From Oscillospiraceae bacterium (lineage in GTDB: Bacteria > Bacillota > Clostridia > Oscillospirales > Ruminococcaceae): 58,247 bases of DNA. Below, one piece after another: positions 19,188 through 27,253 of this stretch (position 1 is the stretch's first letter; every line of letters begins with the position of its first letter). The notes under the pieces are model-generated. The model was not told the origin of the DNA and did not search any database. It worked only from the letters and a program-made list of their open reading frames with translations. Position numbers and translations under genes: made by a program. Location: the NCBI GenBank assembly GCA_003512525.1, contig DOQG01000027.1:1-58247 (forward strand), given 5' to 3'.

Positions 19188-19418
19188 ATGAAAACAGCTA
19201 ATATCAGAATCAATACCATTGAAGACGTTAAGAATTTCGTAACTACAGTTACAAAGTGCAATTACGATGTTGATATCGTAAGCGGCAGATATGCAATTGA
19301 CGCTAAGTCGATAATGGGTATCTTCAGCTTAGATCTTTCAAAGCCTCTTGAGCTCCGTGTTCACAGTGATGACTGTGATGAGCTTATGGCTGAGCTTGAT
19401 AAGTATATCATCAAGTAA
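19188..19418 (+). CDS. HPr-fold protein lacking the phospho-histidine
   Basis: The 76 residues match the HPr family from the middle onward: the DAKSIMGIFSLDL block holds the regulatory Ser (Ser41; Ser46 of classic HPr). The GIHARP motif with catalytic His15 is missing: TIEDVKNF stands there. It therefore cannot carry phosphate for PTS sugar uptake in the usual way but could still be phosphorylated on Ser by HPr kinase and act like Crh, a partner of CcpA in catabolite control; that is inference. It is monocistronic, with two promoters, AAGGTAGG before the ATG, and a strong terminator. Confidence 0.85.
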   Translation: MKTANIRINTIEDVKNFVTTVTKCNYDVDIVSGRYAIDAKSIMGIFSLDLSKPLELRVHSDDCDELMAELDKYIIK

Positions 19419-19434
19419 TTAATTCTTAATAGCA

Positions 19435-19470
19435 AGAGCCGCCGTGCAGATTTGCACGGCGGCTTAATTT
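19435..19470 (+). terminator. Terminator of the HPr-like gene
   Basis: GCCGCCGTGCA and TGCACGGCGGC form a perfect 11-bp stem with a 4-nt loop, followed by TTAATTTTG. It may also stop the convergent gene that ends at 19475. Confidence 0.88.
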
Positions 19471-19474
19471 TGTC

Positions 19475-20596
19475 TTATTCAGTTACGGTTATTGAGTTTG
19501 CGTACTTTATCTTGCAGAGAATGGTGTTTTTATCACCCTCCAACTTTCCGATACGGCTTCCGTTAGAATAGATTATATCGCCGTTTTCAAGAAGTCTGTA
19601 ATCCATTATACGCTTTTTTATAACAGTTTCGTTTCCGCTCTTGTCACGTTTAACAAGCTCCCAGTCGGACGGGATAACACCGTCGTCCGCGTTGCCGTTA
19701 AGCTGTTTTTCAGCCTTTATCATATTGCCCTCGATAAACGCTTCACGCTCATCGGCAGTCTTACTCTTTGCGGGATTTTTTCCACCGGTGCGCAAAGGCT
19801 CTCCGCCGAACGCCATTGAGAATACGCTTAAAAATCCACCTATAGCCTTGATTATTCTGACAGGGAACATAAGTATGTCTATAAGCAGGTTACTTTTCGG
19901 TTTTGATGAAACGTATTTTCTGCGTATGTAGTATATATTGCCGTCAGCGTCATCCTGTGGCTTTATGCAGTCATATCCGTCCTCGGCTATATACTCATCT
20001 ATAGTACCGCTCCGGGTATCGTAAAGACATATCGTGCACGGACTTTTTTCTGCAACATTTCCGCTTCTGTCTGTTGCAAACCCCATAGCAGTATAGTAGA
20101 TTATATCGCTGTTCCTGCGTGAAATAAACGGGTGCGTTTCGCTGGTGAACCCTTCTGTAAGCTGTTCAAAGCTGCCGTTGTCGGTGCTTACAAGCGCGAT
20201 GTGATTTTCATAATATCCGTTTCCCGCACTGACAACGCATTTTCCGTCATAGCAGTCAATATCATTGATTATTTCTTCGCGGTTTGCAAATATGTAGTTT
20301 TCTCCATCGCCGTCTTTGAAATACATACCGCCGACATTATCCGCAAAGGTAGAATATATCAGCTTGTCGCCGCAAGACCCGATGCCTCTGAGCATACTGT
20401 ACGTTTCTTCCTCGTTGTATTCCTTTGGCTCAACGCCCATAAATTTAGCACCCTTGCCGGTGGTTTTCCATTCGTCGCGGGCTTTCATCTTACGGATCAC
20501 GTCACGGTAGCTTTCCACACGCTCGCAAGGAACACGGCGTTCCTTGCCGTTTTCAATATTATAAAGCTCTCCTTCCGATAGGCAGTAAATATTCAT
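19475..20596 (-). CDS. Hypothetical protein with beta-propeller-like repeats
   Basis: I do not recognise a named family. The 373 residues have no signal peptide. Repeated strand patterns such as GDKLIYSTFADNVGGMYFKDGDGENYIF, GKCVVSAGN and DIIYYTAMGFATD suggest a propeller-type fold like DUF5050 sensors. A hydrophobic stretch near residue 250 (LLIDILMFPVRIIKAIGGFLS) may touch the membrane. It starts 18 nt after araD on the same strand, so it is probably co-transcribed. Confidence 0.6.
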   Translation of the reverse strand: MNIYCLSEGELYNIENGKERRVPCERVESYRDVIRKMKARDEWKTTGKGAKFMGVEPKEYNEEETYSMLRGIGSCGDKLIYSTFADNVGGMYFKDGDGENYIFANREEIINDIDCYDGKCVVSAGNGYYENHIALVSTDNGSFEQLTEGFTSETHPFISRRNSDIIYYTAMGFATDRSGNVAEKSPCTICLYDTRSGTIDEYIAEDGYDCIKPQDDADGNIYYIRRKYVSSKPKSNLLIDILMFPVRIIKAIGGFLSVFSMAFGGEPLRTGGKNPAKSKTADEREAFIEGNMIKAEKQLNGNADDGVIPSDWELVKRDKSGNETVIKKRIMDYRLLENGDIIYSNGSRIGKLEGDKNTILCKIKYANSITVTE

Positions 20597-20614
20597 ATTA
20601 TCCCCCCGAAGCCG

Positions 20615-21310
20615 TTATTTCTGTCCGTAATATGCGTTAGCGCCGTGCTTTCTCAGATAGTGCTTATCAAGAAGCTCCTGCTGCATAGGCTCGATATTCT
20701 TGTCAAGCAACAGATTGAACATAGCCATCTTTGCCACGTTTTCAAGTACGACCGCATTGTGTACGGCTTCTGTTGCATCCTTGCCCCACGCAAACGGACC
20801 GTGAGAGTGCACGTTTACAGCAGGTACGGCATCGGGATTTATATTACGCTTTTTGAATGTGTCAATTATTATTGTGCCGGTTTCCTTTTCGTATTCGCCG
20901 CCGATAGCTTCGGGTGTCATCTTGTCTGTGCAGGGTATAGCACCGTAAAAATAGTCGCCGTGCGTTGTGCCGAGCGCGGGAATATCAAGTCCGCTCTGTG
21001 CAAAGGTCGTACTCCACTGTGAATGTGTGTGGACAATACCGCCGATATTAGGGAATGCCTTGTAAAGTTCAAGATGTGTCGGTGTGTCGCTTGACGGTCT
21101 TAAATTACCTTCGACCTGTTCGCCGTCAAGAGTTATAACTACAAGGTCATCGACCGTCATACCGTCATATTCGACACCTGAGGGTTTAATTACGACAAGC
21201 CCTCTTTCTCGGTCTATTCCTGAAACGTTGCCCCATGTGAATGTTATAAGGCCGTATTTCGGGAGCAAAAGGTTAGCATCAAGCACTTGTTTTTTTAATT
21301 TCTTTAACAT
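20615..21310 (-). CDS. araD: L-ribulose-5-phosphate 4-epimerase
   Basis: Interconverts L-ribulose-5-P and D-xylulose-5-P, the last step of arabinose entry into the pentose phosphate pathway. Class II aldolase fold, 231 residues. Zn ligands His94 and His96 in GGIVHTHSQW and a third His in NVHSHG near 168-170; Asp75 in SSDTPTHLELY; phosphate-binding GNVSG near 27. No araA or araB is near; the neighbours are uncharacterised membrane proteins, so pentose use is spread over the genome. Confidence 0.95.
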   Translation of the reverse strand: MLKKLKKQVLDANLLLPKYGLITFTWGNVSGIDRERGLVVIKPSGVEYDGMTVDDLVVITLDGEQVEGNLRPSSDTPTHLELYKAFPNIGGIVHTHSQWSTTFAQSGLDIPALGTTHGDYFYGAIPCTDKMTPEAIGGEYEKETGTIIIDTFKKRNINPDAVPAVNVHSHGPFAWGKDATEAVHNAVVLENVAKMAMFNLLLDKNIEPMQQELLDKHYLRKHGANAYYGQK

Positions 21311-21332
21311 ATTCTTGTTTCTCCTGTTTTTA

Positions 21333-21851
21333 TCATTTGCATTTTTTAATGAACCTACCGTCCATTTTCTTTATGAAATAATTTCTTACATTCAGCGTTT
21401 CCTGCGGGGTCAGCTGATTTTTCGGCAGACAGAACGCAAGGTCATACCTGAAATATATGATAAAACAATTTTCGATCTCATATATCTTGAAAATTGTGTT
21501 CCATTGTGCGTTTATATCCGTTGCTGTTCTTCCGCCGAAAACTTTTACCGATGCGGCATCGTAACTGAAAGTGCGCTTTGCGTTGAGCGCTACCTTGCCG
21601 TACTTTATGCCGTCCTTAGCTTTCTTGGATATAAGAAGAATATCGGCAAGGATCACCGCAACACAAATAATACATACAGCAGCCGAAACATACAGCGGGA
21701 TCATTCCCGCAAGCCCGATAACGAGCGATGCCACCGCAAGTACAGCCATAGCGATGAACAGAATGTTATTGGATTTTTTAAGCGAATATTCCGTGAATTT
21801 TACCAATGTGCGGTAATCGTCCGCAGTAGTTGTTATTTCCTTAGAAAACAT
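21333..21851 (-). CDS. YcxB-like two-pass membrane protein
   Basis: 172 residues with two membrane segments at about 29-68 and a C-terminal soluble part (FSYDAASVKVFGGRTATDINAQWNTIFKIYEIENCFIIYF) that looks like the YcxB C-terminal domain. Function unknown. It lies 3 nt after the preceding gene, so it is in an operon with the NfeD-like and HlyC-like proteins. Confidence 0.65.
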   Translation of the reverse strand: MFSKEITTTADDYRTLVKFTEYSLKKSNNILFIAMAVLAVASLVIGLAGMIPLYVSAAVCIICVAVILADILLISKKAKDGIKYGKVALNAKRTFSYDAASVKVFGGRTATDINAQWNTIFKIYEIENCFIIYFRYDLAFCLPKNQLTPQETLNVRNYFIKKMDGRFIKKCK

Positions 21852-21854
21852 TTA

Positions 21855-22529
21855 TTATTCTTCTTTCTGATTTTCATTTGTTTCAGCTTTTTTCTTTCTT
21901 ACAAAGCTGTCATTCTGCCTTTTCGGTTCGGTGTGTTTGTCGCTTTCCGCTTTAGTCGCGGGTTCAATTTCTTCATCAAAAACTTTATATATCTCGTCTT
22001 TTTTCTGGACAAACAGAAGCTCATCTTCACCTGTAACCACATCGACCTTTTCACCGGACTCAATATCGGTATGGTACACGGATATCGCGTCAAAACGGTA
22101 GCTTATACCCTCGTATTTTACTTTTACCTTGCCGTAGCCGTTCCCGCCTATATTCTCAAGCGCAGTGGCTTCATATCCGGTGAGGTCATCGGGCTTCGGC
22201 GCTTTACCGTTTACAAAGCGCTTTACGGCGGGGGAGAGAAAATGTCTACCGATAAAGTTCACGATAAATGCCATAGCTATATCGGCAGGTACGATAAAGT
22301 ACCACGGCAGCGACAGAGGCAGCAGTAACAGTCCGAAATATCCGAACACAGCCGTAAATACCGTATAGCCGTATATTCCTTGCGGAATAAACTGCTCGAT
22401 CGGTATCGTCCTGCCCTTCGGCAGTCTGAAGCCGAGATTTATTTTCAGTCTGAAGAACAGCAGCATTACAAGAAGTCCGCATATCCCGACAGTACCCAGT
22501 ACGGCGCAGACTATAAACAGTATACGCAT
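21855..22529 (-). CDS. Membrane protein with NfeD-like OB domain
   Basis: Residues 1-25 and about 55-100 are hydrophobic (three segments). The soluble part has a small barrel pattern, GYEATALENIGGNGYGKVKVKYEGISYRFDAIS followed by GEKVDVVTGEDELLFVQ, like the NfeD C-domain. The last 35 residues are Lys/Glu-rich. The start lies 1 nt after the HlyC-like stop codon, so translation is coupled. Role unknown; NfeD proteins partner membrane proteases or flotillins. Confidence 0.65.
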   Translation of the reverse strand: MRILFIVCAVLGTVGICGLLVMLLFFRLKINLGFRLPKGRTIPIEQFIPQGIYGYTVFTAVFGYFGLLLLPLSLPWYFIVPADIAMAFIVNFIGRHFLSPAVKRFVNGKAPKPDDLTGYEATALENIGGNGYGKVKVKYEGISYRFDAISVYHTDIESGEKVDVVTGEDELLFVQKKDEIYKVFDEEIEPATKAESDKHTEPKRQNDSFVRKKKAETNENQKEE

Positions 22530-22530
22530 A

Positions 22531-23808
22531 TTATTCCTTATTTTCAGGTTTGGAAATTACAGTAAGGCGTACCTTTACTATTCTTCTTTCGCTGACTTTA
22601 AGAACCGTTATCCTGAAATCGTCTGTTGTGACACTTTCGTTTGTTTCGGGTATTTTTCCGAAAAGCTCAAGCACCCAGCCGCCGACTGTCTTTGCGTTAC
22701 CGTCGATTTTAGGATTATCTCCCGTGCGATTATGCCAGTAGCGCTTGAAAGCGGTAAGCGATACATCGCCGTTGACATTGAACTCGTTTTCGGAAACGAA
22801 TGTAACAGGTGCGACTATCTCATCATTTTCGTCCCATATTTCGCCGACAAGCTGTTCAAGTATATCTTCAAGCGTAACTATACCGAGCGTTCCGCCGTAC
22901 TGGTCGAGTACGACAGCCATATGCACTTTGTCCTTCTGCATCTGTTTCATTATATCGCTTATCTTCATCAGATGAGGAACATAGTGAATCTCCTGCATTA
23001 TATCACGCAGTAAGAATGTTTCATCATCCTTTTTAGTAAGATATTTCTTGAAAAAGTCCTTCTGGCTGACAAAGCCGATAATGTGGTCGATAGAGCCTTC
23101 GTAAATGGGAAGCCTTGAATATTCCTCGTTGATGAAGGTTTCCTTTACCGTTTCGATATCTTCGTTTACATCAACAGCTATTACATCGACACGGTGAGTG
23201 ATAATCTCATCGACTACAGTTTCGTCAAATTCAAGTGCTGATTTTACAAGGTCACGCTCCTGCTCCTCAAGTACGCCCTCGTCCTCGATCTCATCGATTA
23301 TAGCCATTAGCTCCTGCTCTGTTACAGTAACCTCTTTTTTATTTCCGAACAGCTTGTTTGCAAGCTTTTTAAGCAGTATAAATAAAGCTGACAGGGGAGT
23401 GAATATAAATGTAAGGAATGTGATTATTCCGCTCGTTGCGACTGTCATTCCTTCTGAGTGATCTTTTGCAAGGCTTTTCGGCATTACCTCGCCGAATGTG
23501 AGTATCACAAGCGTCAGTACCACTGTCGATACGAGCGCCGCATTGTCAGGACCTACTATTGCTGTCGCAAGTATAGTACCGAGTGAGGAAGCGGTTATGT
23601 TTACAATGTTGTTGCCGATAAGTATGGTTGTGATAACCTTATCGTATTTGTCGAGCAGTTTAAGCGCCATTTTAGCGCCCTTGGAACCGTTTTCAGCCAT
23701 GCTTTTCAGTCGTATGCGATTAGCACCGGTAAGTGCTGTTTCGCTTGCCGAGAAAAAAGCCGAACAAGCGATCATTATTATGATGATTATGAGTAGCTGT
23801 ATTTCCAT
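22531..23808 (-). CDS. HlyC/CorC-type CNNM transporter with CBS pair
   Basis: Probably exports Mg2+ or Co2+. An N-terminal CNNM/DUF21 domain of about 190 residues (SASETALTGANRIRLK; segments at 4-25, 65-85, 95-115, 130-150), then two CBS domains (RLPIYEGSIDHIIGFV; HMAVVLDQYGGTLGIVTLEDILEQLVGEIWDE) and a C-terminal CorC/HlyC domain. The length of 425 fits the family. It is the first gene of a leftward group. Its leader contains a CTTTGC/GCAAAG hairpin near 23843-23866 but no recognisable metal riboswitch. Confidence 0.92.
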   Translation of the reverse strand: MEIQLLIIIIIMIACSAFFSASETALTGANRIRLKSMAENGSKGAKMALKLLDKYDKVITTILIGNNIVNITASSLGTILATAIVGPDNAALVSTVVLTLVILTFGEVMPKSLAKDHSEGMTVATSGIITFLTFIFTPLSALFILLKKLANKLFGNKKEVTVTEQELMAIIDEIEDEGVLEEQERDLVKSALEFDETVVDEIITHRVDVIAVDVNEDIETVKETFINEEYSRLPIYEGSIDHIIGFVSQKDFFKKYLTKKDDETFLLRDIMQEIHYVPHLMKISDIMKQMQKDKVHMAVVLDQYGGTLGIVTLEDILEQLVGEIWDENDEIVAPVTFVSENEFNVNGDVSLTAFKRYWHNRTGDNPKIDGNAKTVGGWVLELFGKIPETNESVTTDDFRITVLKVSERRIVKVRLTVISKPENKE

Positions 23809-23924
23809 GCGGTTAAATATACCTCTTTCATTTTAATGGTGCTTTGCACTTTCAGCAAAGTCACCGTACATTATATACATATTTATATTACCATATCCTC
23901 GTCACGCGGTCAATATTTTTATCC

Positions 23925-23962
23925 GAAATTTTACTTTGGAAATTGACGTGAAATTTTACTTT
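23925..23962 (+). repeat. 13-bp direct repeat upstream of the GH26 promoter
   Basis: GAAATTTTACTTT occurs at 23925-23937 and again at 23950-23962, a period of 25 bp. The second copy ends 33 bp before the -35 box. The layout fits a pair of activator sites on one DNA face. Confidence 0.5.
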
Positions 23963-23995
23963 TATTTGCAAAACAAACTGAATTTTTTAAAACTA

Positions 23996-24024
23996 TTGAA
24001 ATTTATTTGTCAATTTGATATAAT
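23996..24024 (+). promoter_or_regulatory. Promoter of the GH26 operon
   Basis: TTGAAA, 17 bases, TATAAT, about 70 nt upstream of the mannanase ATG. Confidence 0.78.
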
Positions 24025-24092
24025 TAAGTTAATCGGAGTTAATTCCGAAAAACAGAAGATTAAATTTAACTAAACGGAAAGGATATCCACAA

Positions 24093-25472
24093 ATGAAGAG
24101 AATAATCGCGGCACTTATTGCCGTATCGCTGATTTTGTCTATGACAGCCTGCAACGGCGGTGATACATCAGGAAATATCGACAGCGGAAATGCATCGACT
24201 TCTGCTGACGGCACATCGTCAGGAAATACGGACAACGAACAGAAGCTTCGCTCAAATCCTATCGCCGTTGACGAAAACGGAAAGATAGATATGGATGTTG
24301 CGTTAAAATACGAAACAGACGTAGACGCACTTATCAAAAAGCTTGAAGCAAAGACACCCGACGGTTCAAAGCCTGTTTCTGAGAACACCAATGAAGAAAC
24401 GCTCGAGCTTTTCAATTATTTAAAGAGCGTTTACGGAAAGCAGATACTTGCGGGTCAGCAGTATTCTGATGCTAATCAGTTTGAAAATATTATGTATTAC
24501 AATACGACAGGTGATATGCCTGCTATAATGGGCTTTGATTTCCTGTATGCACAGGGGACTGACGAACCTGATTACACGCAGATCGAAGAAGCTATCAAGT
24601 GGCATAATGAGCAGAACGGTATAGTTTCTTTCTGCTGGCACTGGAAAGTTCCTGTTGATATTGATGATGACAGTGTTAAAGGTACTGCATTCTACAGCAA
24701 GGATATCCGCAACTTCAGCCTTGAAAATGCTGTAACTCCGGGAACAAAGGAATATAATGTGGTTATTGAAGATATCGACACTATCGCGCTTTACTTACAG
24801 CGCCTTGAAACAGCAGGCGTTCCCGTTATATGGCGTCCTCTTCACGAGGCAAGCGGAAACTGGTTCTGGTGGGGTATGAAGGACAAGGAAACATATAAGA
24901 AACAGCTCTATCAGAAGCTGTGGTATATGGTATACGACCGCCTTGAAAACTATCATAAGCTTACAAACCTTATATGGGTATGGAACGGTCAGTCTAAACT
25001 TACAACAGTAAATGCCAATACATATGATATCAGCGGTATCGATATATATCCCACAAGCGAAAACCATAGCGAGCAGAAGGCAAAATATAAAGAGCTTTCA
25101 AAATGTACCGATACAAGCAAGATGACAGCACTTTCCGAGGTCGGTTATATACCGGATCCCGAGGCTGTATTTGCTGAAAGCAGTGAGGTAAAATGGCTTT
25201 ATTATATGCCTTGGTGCAAAGAATTTGTTTGCGCGGCAAGCGGTTCGGGAGCGATAATAACAAAGCTTGGCGGAACACCATCGGTGAATACCGAACGTAT
25301 GAGTGAAGAATTTTTAAAGGGTGTGTTCTCCAGTGATAAGGTGATAACGTTGAGCGAACTCCCGGATTTCAAGGGCACAACAAAGAAAATGCCTGAGTTT
25401 ATAAATAACTGGAAGTTCAACAATCCTAATCTCACTATAGAAAACGATAAGCTTACAGCTTATCAGCAATAA
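24093..25472 (+). CDS. GH26 beta-mannanase lipoprotein
   Basis: Hydrolyses beta-1,4-mannan at the cell surface. Lipobox MTAC puts the lipidated Cys at residue 20; a Ser/Gly/Asp linker follows to about 50. The GH26 barrel spans about 100-445: YGKQILAGQQYS near 114, VSFCWHWKVP near 178, acid/base Glu252 in WRPLHEASGNWFWW, nucleophile Glu349 in ALSEVG. No binding module. The ATG has GGAAAGGAT upstream. The aldose epimerase gene follows 17 nt later, giving a small mannan or hexose operon. Confidence 0.94.
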   Translation: MKRIIAALIAVSLILSMTACNGGDTSGNIDSGNASTSADGTSSGNTDNEQKLRSNPIAVDENGKIDMDVALKYETDVDALIKKLEAKTPDGSKPVSENTNEETLELFNYLKSVYGKQILAGQQYSDANQFENIMYYNTTGDMPAIMGFDFLYAQGTDEPDYTQIEEAIKWHNEQNGIVSFCWHWKVPVDIDDDSVKGTAFYSKDIRNFSLENAVTPGTKEYNVVIEDIDTIALYLQRLETAGVPVIWRPLHEASGNWFWWGMKDKETYKKQLYQKLWYMVYDRLENYHKLTNLIWVWNGQSKLTTVNANTYDISGIDIYPTSENHSEQKAKYKELSKCTDTSKMTALSEVGYIPDPEAVFAESSEVKWLYYMPWCKEFVCAASGSGAIITKLGGTPSVNTERMSEEFLKGVFSSDKVITLSELPDFKGTTKKMPEFINNWKFNNPNLTIENDKLTAYQQ

Positions 25473-25489
25473 GCATTAGAGGTAACTGT

Positions 25490-26347
25490 ATGATGTTTGA
25501 GCTTAAAACACATAATTCAAAGGCTGTGATCTCATCAGAGGGAGCTGAACTTAAATCGCTCGTTATCGGCGGCAGAGAGATAATGTGGTGTGCCGACCCT
25601 GCTTTCTGGGGTAAGACATCGCCTGTTCTTTTCCCTGCAATAGGCAATGTCAAAAATAATAAAACTGTAATAGGCGGCAAGGAGGTTTCGCTTTCAAAGC
25701 ATGGATTTGCCCGTGATAATACCTTTGTGACAGTGCGTCAAAGCGGAAATTCGCTGATCCTTGCCTATAATTACACACCAATAAAGAAAAGTTATCCGTA
25801 CAGCGTTCAGCTTGCTTTACAGTACAATCTTTTTGATGACAGGATAGAGATAGGATACAGCGTGTACAATCCGGGCTATGACAGGATACCGTTCTGCATA
25901 GGTGCTCATCCGGCTATAGCCTGTAACGACCTTGATAATTGCACACTGGTGTTTGAAAAGCGTGAAAAAGCGTCAACTCCCGTTATGGATCTTGAAACAA
26001 GGTTATTCAGGAGCAAGGATCGCATACAGCGGCTTGACGGTACAACAAAGCTCCCGCTGAGCTATGAAATGTTTGATAACGATGTGGTTTATTTTGATAA
26101 CATAAAGTCGAGAGCCGTAAAGCTTACAGAAGGCAAAAAAACTCTTGCAAGCATAGCTTTTGAGGGCTTTGAAACACTCGGACTCTGGACTCCCGCAGGA
26201 AAGCGCGCAGGATTTATCTGCATTGAGCCTTGGTGCGGCAGTGACGATTACGATGATGACAGCGGGGTCTTCGAAGAAAAGAAGGGTATTCAGATACTCG
26301 GCGGAAAAAAGATCGCAAGATATAAGATGACAATCAGCGCAAAGTAA
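25490..26347 (+). CDS. Aldose 1-epimerase family protein (LacX/GalM-like)
   Basis: Probably interconverts sugar anomers in the cytoplasm. Galactose-mutarotase fold of 285 residues: KHGFARDNTF near 67, IGAHPAIAC near 137 and GFICIEPWCGSDDYDD near 243 match the LacX-like branch. No signal peptide. Its place after the mannanase suggests it handles mannose or mannobiose released outside. A terminator follows. Confidence 0.88.
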   Translation: MMFELKTHNSKAVISSEGAELKSLVIGGREIMWCADPAFWGKTSPVLFPAIGNVKNNKTVIGGKEVSLSKHGFARDNTFVTVRQSGNSLILAYNYTPIKKSYPYSVQLALQYNLFDDRIEIGYSVYNPGYDRIPFCIGAHPAIACNDLDNCTLVFEKREKASTPVMDLETRLFRSKDRIQRLDGTTKLPLSYEMFDNDVVYFDNIKSRAVKLTEGKKTLASIAFEGFETLGLWTPAGKRAGFICIEPWCGSDDYDDDSGVFEEKKGIQILGGKKIARYKMTISAK

Positions 26348-26365
26348 TCAATGAAAGTATGACAA

Positions 26366-26399
26366 AGAGCAGTATCGTTTTTCGGTACTGCTTTTTTAT
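26366..26399 (+). terminator. Terminator of the GH26 operon
   Basis: AGCAGTATCG and CGGTACTGCT pair with one G-U, a 5-nt loop, then TTTTTATT. Confidence 0.85.
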
Positions 26400-26864
26400 T
26401 TAATCCGGATTTATGAGAGGTATATTATAAAAATCCGAATAGTACCGTATACTTTCTGAGAACCCGAATAATATAACAATATCACTTTTGCGTATCATAA
26501 TCTCTTCTGCAATTTTATAGCATTCTTTGCTGTAATGCGTATTCACAATTGAGACAGAATCGGCATTCTTATGGCATTCATAATATCTGTTGCGTTTATC
26601 TTCCGACCAATTTTTGCATTGCTCTTCATACGGTACAAAGATATCAAGAAATATAGAATTGTACATTTTCAAAGCAGTGATTATTTCTGCCGTCCATAAA
26701 GGAATGCCGTATTCACAATTGACTTGAAATGTATCATAACCGTTACAATACATTTCCCATACCGTTTCTATAATTTTTTTCTTGATACTCTGTATATATT
26801 TTTCGTAATCATTTTTATAAATGCTGTTTACTTCGTGTTTATCAGAGAAAATTGTACAAACCAT
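26400..26864 (-). CDS. SLOG-family (YpsA/DUF1273-like) protein
   Basis: 154 residues with the Rossmann-like SLOG pattern: NGYDTFQVNCEYGIPLWTAEII in place of the usual Gly-rich loop, IFVPYEEQCKNWSEDKRNRYYE, then YSKECYKIAEEIMIRKSDIVILFGFSESIRYY. SLOG proteins bind nucleotide-derived ligands, and some act in phage defence or stress signalling. The TGSA-type loop is poorly kept (VNCEYGI), so ligand binding may differ. GGAGG precedes the ATG. It is divergent from an XRE regulator with overlapping promoters. Confidence 0.7.
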   Translation of the reverse strand: MVCTIFSDKHEVNSIYKNDYEKYIQSIKKKIIETVWEMYCNGYDTFQVNCEYGIPLWTAEIITALKMYNSIFLDIFVPYEEQCKNWSEDKRNRYYECHKNADSVSIVNTHYSKECYKIAEEIMIRKSDIVILFGFSESIRYYSDFYNIPLINPD

Positions 26865-26880
26865 GTTTTGCCTCCGTTTA

Positions 26881-26933
26881 TTGTCAGAATAAGAACCATT
26901 TTATATTATAGTCGAAAATACGACAATGTTCAA
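26881..26933. promoter_or_regulatory. Overlapping divergent promoters with operator-like repeat
   Basis: Rightward: TTGTCA (26881-26886), 17 bases, TATTAT (26904-26909). Leftward: TTGAAC (26928-26933), 17 bases, TATAAT (26905-26910 on the reverse strand). The -10 boxes coincide. GTCG-AAAATA-CGAC at 26911-26924 lies in the leftward spacer and could bind the XRE protein. Confidence 0.65.
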
Positions 26934-26997
26934 GTAGTCGGACATAATTTATAATATTAAATGATAATTTATTCTGAGCCAGATCGGAGAAGCAGAT

Positions 26998-27207
26998 ATG
27001 ATAGTATATACACCGCTTTGGGATACAATGAAAAAGCGAGGGATTTCGACCTATGCGCTTATCAATAAGTATAATATAAGCAGCAGCACGATAAACAGAC
27101 TGCGGCATAATATGGGAGTCACCACTCAGCTTATCGATGATCTTTGTGTAATACTTGACTGTAAAGTCGAGGATATTATGAAATATGAGAATAATGAAAT
27201 TAAATAA
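26998..27207 (+). CDS. Small XRE/Cro-type HTH regulator
   Basis: 69 residues forming one helix-turn-helix domain: LWDTMKKRGISTYALINKYNISSSTINRLRHN, then VTTQLIDDLCVILDCKVEDIMKYE, a typical Cro/C1 end. GGAG lies eight bases upstream of the ATG. Divergent from the SLOG gene, which it probably controls together with itself. Confidence 0.88.
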   Translation: MIVYTPLWDTMKKRGISTYALINKYNISSSTINRLRHNMGVTTQLIDDLCVILDCKVEDIMKYENNEIK

Positions 27208-27245
27208 CCGCCCGAGGTTTAAAACCCGGACGGTTATTTTTATAT
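27202..27245. terminator. Bidirectional terminator between XRE and NERD genes
   Basis: AAATAACCG pairs with CGGTTATTT outside an inner GGTTT/AAACC stem, with T-runs on both sides. It overlaps the last codons of the XRE gene. Confidence 0.75.
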
Positions 27246-27253
27246 CTGAAAAT

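Noticed and set aside
20645..22368. Long rightward ORFs (125-414 codons) opposite araD and the membrane protein genes
   Set aside because: They are frame shadows: Cys/Arg/Tyr-rich, no ribosome sites, and the opposite strand has clear families.
23809..23900. Mg2+ or Mn2+ riboswitch before the HlyC/CorC gene
   Set aside because: A single CTTTGC/GCAAAG hairpin is present; the leader is too short for an M-box and lacks the yybP-ykoY core.
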